Shown in pieces: positions 45,008 to 53,575 of a stretch of 64,000 nt of DNA. The first letter of the stretch is position 1, and each line of letters starts with the position of its first letter. Below the pieces are notes generated by a model, which was given only the letters and a program-made list of their open reading frames with translations, made no database searches and was not told where the DNA came from. Source of the DNA: Mycobacterium paragordonae (lineage in GTDB: Bacteria > Actinomycetota > Actinomycetes > Mycobacteriales > Mycobacteriaceae); the NCBI RefSeq assembly GCF_003614435.1, contig NZ_CP025546.1, positions 124,001 through 188,000 on the forward strand, written 5' to 3'. Made by a program: the position numbers and the translations under genes.

Positions 45008-46201
45008 ATGCTCGATCAGGTGGTCGTGATCGGCGCCGGCATAGCGGGGACACGGGCGGCCGAAACACTCCGGCAGCAGGGCTACGAGGGTGAACTCACC
45101 ATCGTGGGCGGCGAACGCCACGCCCCCTATCATCGGCCGCCGCTGTCGAAGAAATTTCTCACCGGCAACGTGCATCGCGCGGGCATCGACATCGCCCCGC
45201 AGTTCGACGTCGACGCCCGTGTGCTGCGCGGGGCGTCGGCCGTCGGGCTCGACGTCTCGGCACGAACCGTTCAGTTGCGCGATGACGGCCGGGACCGGTC
45301 GCTGCGGTTCGACGGACTGGTCATCGCCAGTGGTGCGGTCCCGCGCCCGTGGCCCGGCGGTCCGGTCCCCGACGGGGTGATGCTGCTCCGCACGGTCGAG
45401 GATTGTCTGGCGATCCGGGAACGGCTCGGCACCCGCCCCCGGATCGTGGTGGTCGGCGGCGGCTTCATCGGTGCCGAGGTCGCGGCGACCTGCCGGTCGC
45501 TCGGGCTGGACGTGGCGCTGATCGAAAAGTCGGTCAACCCGCTGGCCACGGCCCTGGGACAGGAGATAGCGCCGTGCTGGGCCACCCTGCACCGCGAGCA
45601 CGGTGTCGACCTGCGGGTCGGTGTCGGCGTCGAGGAGATCGTCGGCAACGGACATGTCAAGGCGGTCCGGCTCACCGACGGTTCGCAGGTTCCCGCCGAC
45701 CTCGTCATCGTCGGGCTGGGCGTGACGCCGGCCACCGAGTGGTTGCAAGATTCGGGATTGCGGGTGGATGACGGGGTGGTCTGTGACGCCACCGGCCGAG
45801 CCGAAGGCGGTACCGATGTCGTGGCGGCCGGGGATGTCGCGCGCTGGTGGCATCCGCTGTACGAGCGGCACCTGCGAACCGAGCACTGGGAGGACGCCGG
45901 GCGTCAGGGCGCCGCCGCCGCGCGCACCCTGCTGGCCGGTCCCGACCGCGCCCAGCCGCACGACGAAGTGCCCTACTTCTGGTCGGATCAGTACGACGTC
46001 AAAGTTCAGATGCTAGGTGTGCCAACCGATTACGACGCGGTACAACTCGTCGAAGGCGACCCGAACCGATGGGAGTTCGTCACAGCCTACGGGCGCGGCG
46101 GCCACACCATCGCGGTGCTCGGGACGATACCCAACCGGGTTTACGCCTACCGAGACGCCATCAAGGGCCGCGCGGAGTTTCCGCCGCGGCCGCCGTCCTG
46201 A
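45008..46201 (+). CDS. NAD(P)H:ferredoxin reductase, FAD-dependent
   Basis: A 397-residue flavoprotein of the rubredoxin/ferredoxin reductase class. It has FAD loop VVIGAGIAGTRAAETL, then APYHRPPLSKKFL, the NAD(P)H loop RIVVVGGGFIGAEVAATC and the second FAD motif DVVAAGDVARWW. The C-terminal part (EHWEDAGRQGAAAARTLLAG and VPYFWSDQYDVKVQMLG) is typical. The start follows the ferredoxin stop by 4 bp. GAGGAG touches ATG 45008, so GTG 45020 is an alternative start. Confidence 0.94.
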   Translation: MLDQVVVIGAGIAGTRAAETLRQQGYEGELTIVGGERHAPYHRPPLSKKFLTGNVHRAGIDIAPQFDVDARVLRGASAVGLDVSARTVQLRDDGRDRSLRFDGLVIASGAVPRPWPGGPVPDGVMLLRTVEDCLAIRERLGTRPRIVVVGGGFIGAEVAATCRSLGLDVALIEKSVNPLATALGQEIAPCWATLHREHGVDLRVGVGVEEIVGNGHVKAVRLTDGSQVPADLVIVGLGVTPATEWLQDSGLRVDDGVVCDATGRAEGGTDVVAAGDVARWWHPLYERHLRTEHWEDAGRQGAAAARTLLAGPDRAQPHDEVPYFWSDQYDVKVQMLGVPTDYDAVQLVEGDPNRWEFVTAYGRGGHTIAVLGTIPNRVYAYRDAIKGRAEFPPRPPS

Positions 46202-46207
46202 CCAAGC

Positions 46208-46951
46208 TCAGAGCCGGCTGAGCAGTTCGGCCTTCTTCGTGGCGAACTCCTCATCGGAGATGATGCCGCGCTCGTGCAGCCCGGCCAGAGACTCGATGGC
46301 TGCGACGACGGCCCCCGGGTCGCCGGCCTGGTGCTGCGGGGCCGGTGCGGACGTCGGCGTCTCGGCCACCTGTTGGGCCCCGAGCTCGGTCAGGCTGGAC
46401 ACGTCGAAGGTGCCCAGCTGGCTGGTGAAATTCACCGACCCGTATCCGCCACCCTGCTGCTGTTGCACACCGGTGATCTGGTGTTCGTCGGTGTCGAACA
46501 CCTTCGTGACGCCGTTGACGTGGATCGCCAACCGCCGGGTGGCCGGGAAGATCGCGTAGCGCACGCTGTTCTGCCCACCGGACGAGGTGGGCACGCCCAG
46601 GTCCGCCGGCCACCAGTTGGCCGCGGTGAAGCCGCCCTGGGACTGGGTGGCGGTGGCCGGCGTGGCAGTGGAGCGAAACACCGTGGTGGAGGCGAGCAGC
46701 TGTGCCAGCTCGCCGCACAGCGCGTCGACGCGGGCCTTCAACGCGTTGTCGAACATGTTGCCGACCATCGTCATGCCGCCCCGCATCCATTGGCCGGAGC
46801 CGCCGAGTTCGGGAATGGAGAACTGGGCCATGGTGCCGCCGCCGGCGTGGATGGCGAACAGCATGGCCAGAACAGCATCGCGGGACAGCCCGTGGCGCTG
46901 CGCGATGTCGGTGATGGCGTTCTCGGCCTCGGGGGTGACCGTTGCCTGCAT
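46208..46951 (-). CDS. SHOCT domain protein
   Basis: A 247-residue protein. Its last 30 residues, LHERGIISDEEFATKKAELL, form a SHOCT (short C-terminal) domain. The N-terminus (ENAITDIAQRHGLSRDAVLA) is a helical segment; the middle (residues 100-190) looks like a small beta domain. Function unknown; SHOCT proteins often assemble at membranes or with partners. It is convergent with the ferredoxin reductase and divergent from the PolA-like gene. Confidence 0.82.
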   Translation of the reverse strand: MQATVTPEAENAITDIAQRHGLSRDAVLAMLFAIHAGGGTMAQFSIPELGGSGQWMRGGMTMVGNMFDNALKARVDALCGELAQLLASTTVFRSTATPATATQSQGGFTAANWWPADLGVPTSSGGQNSVRYAIFPATRRLAIHVNGVTKVFDTDEHQITGVQQQQGGGYGSVNFTSQLGTFDVSSLTELGAQQVAETPTSAPAPQHQAGDPGAVVAAIESLAGLHERGIISDEEFATKKAELLSRL

Positions 46952-47007
46952 AGTCTTGGATCTTTCGTTGTCGGTGCAGTGGCGAGACTACCTACGGGTA
47001 CCCCGCG

Positions 47008-48417
47008 ATGCCGGTCGGCGAATCATGGCCAAAGATGAACGGCGTGAGCTTCGACGTGCGCGGACGGATATCGCGGAACGGTGAGCTCGCGCCCTGGCTG
47101 GCGGAGAACAGCCTCGGCAACCGGTTCGGGTTGGCGGTCGCCGGTAGCGACGAGGGCTACCGGTCCAGAGCCGTTGCCCTGGCAATCGTCGCGGCCGACG
47201 GGGACGGCCGCTACCTCGACCTCGCGGCGTTGACCGATGACGACGAGGCGGCGTTGGCATCGTGGCTCGCCGACCCGGGTCCGCCCAAGGCGGTGCACCG
47301 CGGCAAGTGGACGATGCATGCGCTGCGGAACTGTGGCTGGACGCTGCATGGTGTCACCTCCGATACCGCGCTGGCGGCGCACCTGCTGCGTCCCGGGCGG
47401 CTCGCGGTGCGGGGCGGCCCCGGGCTCAACGACCTCTTGATTGATCACATGCGCTGCGCGCTGCCCGACGAAACCTTAGAGCTGCAACTGTTTTCGTCAC
47501 ATCCCGACGAGCGCGCCGTGCGCGCGCTGATCCTGCGGGCGTGCGCGGTGCTCGATCTTGCCGACTTGCTCGACGAAGAGTTGGCCCGCATCGATTCCTC
47601 GTCGCTGATGGAGCGGCTGGAGTTGCCGGTGCAGCGGGTACTGGCCGACCTGGAGACCGTGGGCGTCGCCGTGGATCCCGCGGACCCCAGGGATCCTGGG
47701 GTCACGCCGGACGGGCGGGTCCATCCCACGTACCACCAGACCATCTCGGCCACCGGAGCTCTGTCAGCTTCTGGTCCGAACCTGCGCGGCGTCAGCGCGG
47801 GGTTCAGGGCCGGCGCCGGCTACGCCGGGTTGCTGACCGCCCGTTACGACGCGCTGGAGATACGACTGTTGGCGCACCTGTCCGGCGATATCGGGGTGCT
47901 CGATGCTGCTGCGGCCGACCCGTACCCGGCCCGGACGGTGTCCCGTGCGCTCGCTTACGGATGGACCGCCGGCGAACTGGCGGCCGCGCTGAAGATCTCG
48001 CGCGGTGACGCCAAAGAAGTTGCCGCTCAGCACCTTTCCGACCTGGTACGCACCCGGCTGGCCGGGGTTGTCGACGATGCCCACGAACTGGGTTATGCGG
48101 CAACCCTGTCGGGTCGCCGCAGGTATCTGCCGGACCTGAACAGTCCCGACCCGGTGTTGCGCGACGCCGCTCAGCGGGCCGGGTGCGCCACGGTGCTGCA
48201 GGGCGGGGTGGCCGATGTCGTTAAAGCGGCCATGGTCAACGTCGGCCGGGCCATCAAGGCCGCCGGGTTGGCCTCGCGGATGGTGGCGCAGGTCGATGAC
48301 CGGTTGGTGTTCGAGGTGACGTCCGGCGAGCGCGATGCGGTGGCGACACTCGTCTGCGAACAGATGGCTTGCGCTTATCAGCTCGATGTACCGCTGTCTG
48401 TTTCAGTCGCGCGCTAA
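47008..48417 (+). CDS. PolA-like (family A) protein with degenerate 3'-5' exonuclease and polymerase motifs
   Basis: A 469-residue protein with the layout of a Klenow fragment but eroded motifs. Motif A, normally DYSQIELR, is RYDALEIR, so the metal-binding Asp is Arg. The finger helix with RRxxKxxNFGxxYG is ISRGDAKEVAAQHL. Motif C, normally QVHDE, is QVDDR. GRRRYLPDLNSP and QGGVADVVKAAM are still recognisable. The N-terminal exonuclease-like part lacks a clear DxE. It is annotated as a bifunctional exonuclease/polymerase in relatives; catalysis looks unlikely. Shares an upstream region with the divergent SHOCT gene. Confidence 0.85.
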   Translation: MPVGESWPKMNGVSFDVRGRISRNGELAPWLAENSLGNRFGLAVAGSDEGYRSRAVALAIVAADGDGRYLDLAALTDDDEAALASWLADPGPPKAVHRGKWTMHALRNCGWTLHGVTSDTALAAHLLRPGRLAVRGGPGLNDLLIDHMRCALPDETLELQLFSSHPDERAVRALILRACAVLDLADLLDEELARIDSSSLMERLELPVQRVLADLETVGVAVDPADPRDPGVTPDGRVHPTYHQTISATGALSASGPNLRGVSAGFRAGAGYAGLLTARYDALEIRLLAHLSGDIGVLDAAAADPYPARTVSRALAYGWTAGELAAALKISRGDAKEVAAQHLSDLVRTRLAGVVDDAHELGYAATLSGRRRYLPDLNSPDPVLRDAAQRAGCATVLQGGVADVVKAAMVNVGRAIKAAGLASRMVAQVDDRLVFEVTSGERDAVATLVCEQMACAYQLDVPLSVSVAR

Positions 48418-48484
48418 CTCCCCTCACCTTCAACCTATATCCGACTGGGGGGCTTGCGGCAAGGCCGGGGTCGTGCTGCAAAAT

Positions 48485-48509
48485 CGCTGAGCTAAGCCAG
48501 AACTCAGCG
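48485..48509. promoter_or_regulatory. Inverted repeat upstream of the FAD monooxygenase
   Basis: CGCTGAG-N11-CTCAGCG, perfect 7-bp arms, ending 13 bp before GTG 48523. It could be an operator or a hairpin close to the ribosome site. Confidence 0.5.
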
Positions 48510-48522
48510 AAACGGGGGAAGT

Positions 48523-50025
48523 GTGAGAACTGAGCATGCGGTCGTAGTAGTGGGCGCCGGCCCGACCGGGTTGATGCTGTCAGCCGAATTGGCTTTGGCC
48601 GGAATCGATGTCGCCGTCGTCGAACGTCGCGCTGACCAGGCCCTGATCGGTGCACGTGCGGGCGGTCTGCATTCCCGCACCATCGAGATCCTCGACCAGC
48701 GCGGGGTCGCTGACCGGTTCATCGAGCAGGGTGAAGTGGCCCAGTTGGCCGGCTTCGCGCAGATCCGTCTGGACATCAGCGATTTCCCCACCCGGCACCC
48801 CTACGGACTTGCGTTGTGGCAGAGCCATATCGAGCGACTATTGGGCGAGTGGGTGGATGAGCTCGCGGTCCGCGTCCATCGCGGTCGAGAGGTGACCAGT
48901 GTCACCCAGAGCGACACCGGCGTGCATGTCCAGCTCGCCGACGGGGGGTTGCTGGGGGCCGAGTTTCTGGTGGGGTGTGACGGCGGACGCAGCGCGGTCC
49001 GGAAGGCGGCCGACATCCCCTTCGAGGGTTGGGACCCCACCGCGAGCTATCTGCTGGCCGAGGTCGAAATCGATTCGGATGCAGGAGAACCGGAGTGGGG
49101 CATCCGGCACGACAGCCTGGGTGTGCACGCGCTCAGCAGGACCGGCGACCGCGGACCGGTCAGGGTGATGGTGACCGAGGAGAGCTTGGGGGCGGCGGGC
49201 GAACCCAGCGTGCGCGACCTGAGTCGTGCGATGATCGACGTTTATCAGACGGACTACGGAATCCACAGTCCCACTTGGATTTCCCGGTTCACGGACGCGG
49301 CCCGCCAAGCGGCGGTGTACCGGCAGGGCCGGGTGTTCCTGGCCGGCGACGCCGCCCACGTGCACCACCCCATCGGTGGCCAGGGGCTCAACACCGGCAT
49401 GCAGGACGCGGTGAACCTGGGATGGAAGCTCGCCATGGTGGTCAACGGGATGGCGGTCAACGGGACGGCGCCCGACCGGCTGCTCGACACTTACCAGGAC
49501 GAACGCCATCCGGTGGCCGCGCGCGTGTTGCGTAATGCGATGGCCCAGATGGCGTTGCTGCACCAGGATGACCGCACCAACGCGTTGCGGGATACGACCG
49601 CCGAACTGCTCGGCATGCAGGAGCCCCGGAAACGATTCGGCGCCATGATGTCTGGTCTGGACATCCGATACGAGCTCGGTGACGGGCACCCCCTGGTGGG
49701 GAGACGGATGCCGGATCTCGATCTGGTGGGCACCGGCCGGCGGGTGTATGAACTGCTGCACCGGGCCCGGCCGGTGCTGCTCAATCTCGGCGAACCCGGC
49801 GGCGTCGACATCACCGGCTGGGCCGACCGGGTGCAGGTGGTGGATGCGAAACTCGATGACGCGTGCGAGCTTCCGGTGCTCGGCGCGGTGGCCGTCCCGG
49901 GCGCGGTACTGATCCGGCCGGATGGACATGTCGCGTGGGCGGGGGAGCCCCCACACCCCGGCCTGACGGAGGCGCTGACCACCTGGTTCGGGGTGCGGAA
50001 TGGACAAACCGCACCGATGCGTTAG
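48523..50025 (+). CDS. FAD-dependent aromatic hydroxylase (RdmE/PgaE-like group)
   Basis: A 500-residue class A flavin monooxygenase. It has FAD loop VVVVGAGPTGLMLSAELALA, the DG motif FLVGCDGGRSAVRKA, and GRVFLAGDAAHVHHPIGGQG (the GD motif). The C-terminal thioredoxin-like domain (residues 400-500) is present, as in polyketide and phenol hydroxylases. GTG 48523 has GGGGGAAG just before it. Likely hydroxylates an aromatic or polyketide compound with NAD(P)H and O2; substrate unknown. Confidence 0.93.
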   Translation: MRTEHAVVVVGAGPTGLMLSAELALAGIDVAVVERRADQALIGARAGGLHSRTIEILDQRGVADRFIEQGEVAQLAGFAQIRLDISDFPTRHPYGLALWQSHIERLLGEWVDELAVRVHRGREVTSVTQSDTGVHVQLADGGLLGAEFLVGCDGGRSAVRKAADIPFEGWDPTASYLLAEVEIDSDAGEPEWGIRHDSLGVHALSRTGDRGPVRVMVTEESLGAAGEPSVRDLSRAMIDVYQTDYGIHSPTWISRFTDAARQAAVYRQGRVFLAGDAAHVHHPIGGQGLNTGMQDAVNLGWKLAMVVNGMAVNGTAPDRLLDTYQDERHPVAARVLRNAMAQMALLHQDDRTNALRDTTAELLGMQEPRKRFGAMMSGLDIRYELGDGHPLVGRRMPDLDLVGTGRRVYELLHRARPVLLNLGEPGGVDITGWADRVQVVDAKLDDACELPVLGAVAVPGAVLIRPDGHVAWAGEPPHPGLTEALTTWFGVRNGQTAPMR

Positions 50026-50033
50026 AAACGGTT

Positions 50034-50456
50034 ATGGCTGAAAACGTTGAACTGAGCCCCACGGATTGGGTACGCGAGCAGACCGAGCGGATTCTGAGGC
50101 AGGGCACCACCGACGGGGTCGAGATCTTCGACAAACCCGTCGTCCTGCTGACCATGACCGGCGCGAAATCCGGTAAGAAGCGCTACGTACCCCTGATGCG
50201 GGTCGAACACGACGGCCGCTACGCGATCGTCGCGTCGAAGGGCGGCGCGCCCGAGCACCCGGCCTGGTACCACAACGTCAAGGCGAATCCCGCGCTCACC
50301 GTGCAGGACGGCAAGCAGGTACACAACCTCACCGCGCGCGAACTCGAGGGCGCCGAGCGCGAGGAGTGGTGGCGCCGCGCGGTCGAGGCTTACCCGCCGT
50401 ACGCCGAATACCAGACGAAAACCAGCAGGCAGATCCCGGTCTTCGTACTGGAGTGA
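50034..50456 (+). CDS. Ddn-type nitroreductase family protein, F420-dependent
   Basis: A 140-residue deazaflavin (F420)-dependent quinone-reductase-like protein. It has LLTMTGAKSGKKRYVPLMRV and IVASKGGAPEHPAWYHNVKA, the typical F420-binding core of Ddn-like proteins, with EEWWRRAVEAYPPYAEYQ at the C-terminus. ATG 50034 begins the conserved region. F420 use is itself typical of mycobacteria. Follows the FAD monooxygenase by 8 bp, so may be co-transcribed. Confidence 0.93.
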   Translation: MAENVELSPTDWVREQTERILRQGTTDGVEIFDKPVVLLTMTGAKSGKKRYVPLMRVEHDGRYAIVASKGGAPEHPAWYHNVKANPALTVQDGKQVHNLTARELEGAEREEWWRRAVEAYPPYAEYQTKTSRQIPVFVLE

Positions 50457-50588
50457 GCTGAGCGACGGTGCCGGTTTCGCGCCTCTCGGCAAGTGGTCGC
50501 TCGAAGCGACGATTCTGGTGTGGTACCCGGGGGAAGTATCCGGCACCGTCGAATTCAGTAACGACGGGAACCCGTCCGGATATTCCGG

Positions 50589-51536
50589 TTGGCTGTGACG
50601 GCGGCAGCTGTTCTAATATCCCCCATCGTCAGCGTCCGTCCACGAGGGATTCCACTGCCGCGGCTGCCCAAGGTGCCCGCGCTGGCTCCCGTTGCACAGC
50701 TGCCGGATGGGGTCGTCGTGGACCTCCCCGGGCGGGGCAGCACGTACGTTCTCGACTCCGGTCCCAGCGACGGGCCGACCTACATCCTGCTGCACTCCCT
50801 GGCCTGCACCGGCCTGATGACGTGGTACCCCGCGCTGGACGTGGTGCGCGAGTTCGGCCGGGTGGTGATTTTCGATCAGCGATGCCACGGCCAGGGGATC
50901 TCGCCGCCCCGGATGCTGTTCGAAGACTGCGCGGACGACGTGGCGGCGCTGGCCGACGTACTCGACATTCCCAGCTTCGTGCCGGTCGGCTACTCGATGG
51001 GATCGCTGATCGCGCAGCTGGTGTGGCGGCGCCACCGCGAGCGTGTCGACGGGCTGGTGCTGTGCGCCGCGACCGCGGCGGTGAGCCGGGCCCGCTACGA
51101 GCGCGTGGCCACCGGGCTGTTCGCGGCCCTCATCGAAACTTTGACTCCCGCACCGCGTGCCGGCGGGCCGGCTGGTGCGGTGCCCACCGGGCGCTTCGCC
51201 GACTACCAGTGGGTGCTCAATCAAGCTCGCGCCACATCGCCGGGTGGTATCACCCGCGCGATCGCCGAGGTGGTCCGTTTCGACTCGACCACCTGGGTCG
51301 GCGACATCGACGTCCCGACGGCGGTCGTGGTGACGATGAAAGACCGTGCCTTCGGCGTGCAGCGGCAGAAGTGGCTGGCGCAGCGCATTCCGGGTGCCGA
51401 GATGGTCCCGGTCGACGCCGGCCACGCCGGGTGCACACTGCAGCCGGCCGCGTTCGTCCCCGGGCTCGCGCGGGCGATCGAATCGGTCCACCACCGGCTC
51501 CCGACACCCGAGTGCGCCACCCGGGCGGCCCGATAA
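50589..51536 (+). CDS. Alpha/beta hydrolase
   Basis: An alpha/beta-fold hydrolase of about 315 residues. The nucleophile elbow is PVGYSMGSLIAQ with Ser near residue 136, the oxyanion region is YILLHSLACTGLM, and the C-terminal His is in VDAGHAGC. The start is uncertain: TTG 50589 or GTG 50595, no clear ribosome site. It is followed 13 bp later by a WS/DGAT gene, a pairing common in mycobacterial lipid metabolism. Confidence 0.87.
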   Translation: MAVTAAAVLISPIVSVRPRGIPLPRLPKVPALAPVAQLPDGVVVDLPGRGSTYVLDSGPSDGPTYILLHSLACTGLMTWYPALDVVREFGRVVIFDQRCHGQGISPPRMLFEDCADDVAALADVLDIPSFVPVGYSMGSLIAQLVWRRHRERVDGLVLCAATAAVSRARYERVATGLFAALIETLTPAPRAGGPAGAVPTGRFADYQWVLNQARATSPGGITRAIAEVVRFDSTTWVGDIDVPTAVVVTMKDRAFGVQRQKWLAQRIPGAEMVPVDAGHAGCTLQPAAFVPGLARAIESVHHRLPTPECATRAAR

Positions 51537-51549
51537 GGAAGGCGGCCCG

Positions 51550-52965
51550 GTGAAGCGACTGAGCGGTTGGGATGTGCTGATGCTGGCCAGCGAGACGCCC
51601 AACGTGCATCAGCACACTCTGAAGATCGCGGTCGTCGACACCAGCGGCTTCGAGGGCGCGCCGACCTTCGACGCGTTCCGCGAGGTGTTCCGTGCCCGGC
51701 TTCCGGTGCTCGAACCGATGCACTACCAACTGGTGACGACGCCGTGGCATCTGCACCGCCCGGTCTGGCATGAGGACGCCGAACTCGATCTTGACTATCA
51801 CCTGCAGCGGGTAGAGGTTCCCGCGCCCGGCGGACGACGGGAACTCGACGCGGTCATCGGGCGCGTGGCCAGCACGCCGCTGGACCGCGGCCGCCCGCTA
51901 TGGCAGTTCTATTTCGCCGAAGGGCTCAGCGATCAGCGCATCGCGGTGATCGGCAAGATCCATCACGTGCTGGCCGACGGTGTCGCCTCGGCGAATTTGA
52001 TGGCCCGAACGTTGCAGTGGTCCGATGCTCAGGACGCGGCGGGTGCTGCCTTCGCTGCGCCGAGGACGCGGGACGTGGTGCGTTTCGCCGCACGCGACCA
52101 CCTGGCCCGCGTCCGGACGCTGCCATCGGCGGTGCGCGACGGCGTCGTCGGCGCTTACCGGTTGCAGCGTCGCGCGCGGCAGCGTCTGGCGCATCCCGAT
52201 CTTGCAGCGCGGTTCGATCCACCGCCCACGTTCCTCAACCACAAGCTCTCGCCGGGACGGACCTTCGCCAGCGGTGTGTTGCCGCTCGCGGAGGTCAAAG
52301 CGCTCAGCAAAAAACTGGAAGTGACTATCAACGATCTGGTGCTCACCATCGCGGCGGGCGCGCTGCGGCGGCTGCTGCTTGACTACGGCGAACCCCCGGA
52401 CCGGCCGCTGATCGCGTCGATACCCACCGCCACCGACACCTCGCCCGACCGGATCGCGGGTAATGCGTTGGCCACCATGCTGGTCTCGTTGCCCGTGCAG
52501 GTCAGCGATCCGCTGGACCGCCTGGACCTGATCCGCACCTCCACGCGCATCGCCAAGGAAGACCACCAGTTGCTGGGACCGACCCTGGTCGGCCGCTGGC
52601 TGGAGTTCATCCCGCCGACGCTCACCCGCGCCACCTTCGGGTGGATGTCGCGGCGCGAGGCGCCCAACCAGCTGTTCAACCTGATCGTCTCCAATGTTCC
52701 CGGCCCGCGCGAACGCGGCCGGATCGCCGGGGCAGTGGTGACCGACTTCTACTCCGTCGGACCGCTTGCCGCCGGCTCGGCCCTGAACATCACCGTCTGG
52801 AGTTACGTCGACCAGTTGAGCGTCTCGGTACTGGCCGACGACGCGACCCTGAAGGACACCCACGAGGTGACCGATGCGTTCGTCGCCGCGTTCGCGGAAT
52901 TGCGCCTTCGAGCCGACGGGAACGCCGACGGGAACAGCGACATTTCCGCGGCCTCGGCAGGTTAG
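51550..52965 (+). CDS. Wax ester synthase/diacylglycerol acyltransferase (WS/DGAT)
   Basis: A 471-residue acyltransferase of the mycobacterial WS/DGAT family. It has the N-terminal LSGWDVLMLASETP, RPLWQFYFAEGLSDQ, the active site KIHHVLADGVAS (HHxxxDG intact) and NLIVSNVPGPRE near the C-terminus. It esterifies acyl-CoA with diacylglycerol or alcohols. GTG 51550 begins the conserved domain. Unlike the acyltransferase at 23.4-24.8 kb, the catalytic motif is complete. Confidence 0.95.
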   Translation: MKRLSGWDVLMLASETPNVHQHTLKIAVVDTSGFEGAPTFDAFREVFRARLPVLEPMHYQLVTTPWHLHRPVWHEDAELDLDYHLQRVEVPAPGGRRELDAVIGRVASTPLDRGRPLWQFYFAEGLSDQRIAVIGKIHHVLADGVASANLMARTLQWSDAQDAAGAAFAAPRTRDVVRFAARDHLARVRTLPSAVRDGVVGAYRLQRRARQRLAHPDLAARFDPPPTFLNHKLSPGRTFASGVLPLAEVKALSKKLEVTINDLVLTIAAGALRRLLLDYGEPPDRPLIASIPTATDTSPDRIAGNALATMLVSLPVQVSDPLDRLDLIRTSTRIAKEDHQLLGPTLVGRWLEFIPPTLTRATFGWMSRREAPNQLFNLIVSNVPGPRERGRIAGAVVTDFYSVGPLAAGSALNITVWSYVDQLSVSVLADDATLKDTHEVTDAFVAAFAELRLRADGNADGNSDISAASAG

Positions 52966-53099
52966 CCAGACGCGGCGAAATCGGGGCCGAAATGCGCACG
53001 CCGGTTTACCGGCACAGCCCATCGGGTAATTCCGAGTGCGTCCGCCTGATCCGACAAGCATCGAAATCCAACGGCTGAAACCGCTGGAAGAGGACCGAC

Positions 53100-53567
53100 A
53101 TGAGTGCCAGGCACCACCTGCGCGAGCCACGGGATACCAAACCGTCCGGCAGCGTATTAGGGGTCGTGTTCGGGAAGGCCTGGCGCATTGTTTTCGGTTC
53201 GCTGATTGTGGCGGCGGCATTGGCCGCATTCGTGGTGAACGTGGTCGGGTCGGAGCACGAGGCGCCGCGGGCTGCTGACCAGAACGTCAGCCAGGAGGGG
53301 ACGCTGATCGCGGTGTCGTCGGGTTCGGTCACTGCGCGCGGCCGTGATGGGATCATCCGTACCTACCTGGTCACTCCGCAGACCGCGGTCATCACCCGGG
53401 CGGGCAGCCAATTCGCGGTGAACGACGAAGTGGACATCATCGGTACCATCCAGAACGGCACCGTGCTGGCTACCGCGGTGGCGCACCGCGACCTGGGCCA
53501 CGGGGACGGCCCGCCGATGGATTATGTTGCAGGCCAACCGGTGAGCGGCGCACTGGACAGCGACTGA
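53100..53567 (+). CDS. Single-pass membrane protein with DUF5666-like beta domain
   Basis: A 155-residue protein. Residues about 25-50 are one membrane helix (IVFGSLIVAAALAAFVV). The outer part has QEGTLIAVSSGSVTARGRDG and DEVDIIGTIQNGTVLATAV, resembling the OB-like DUF5666 domain of exported proteins. ATG 53100 follows GAAGAGGAC. Function unknown. Ends 8 bp before the MTHFR-like gene. Confidence 0.72.
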   Translation: MSARHHLREPRDTKPSGSVLGVVFGKAWRIVFGSLIVAAALAAFVVNVVGSEHEAPRAADQNVSQEGTLIAVSSGSVTARGRDGIIRTYLVTPQTAVITRAGSQFAVNDEVDIIGTIQNGTVLATAVAHRDLGHGDGPPMDYVAGQPVSGALDSD

Positions 53568-53575
53568 GTGTCGCA

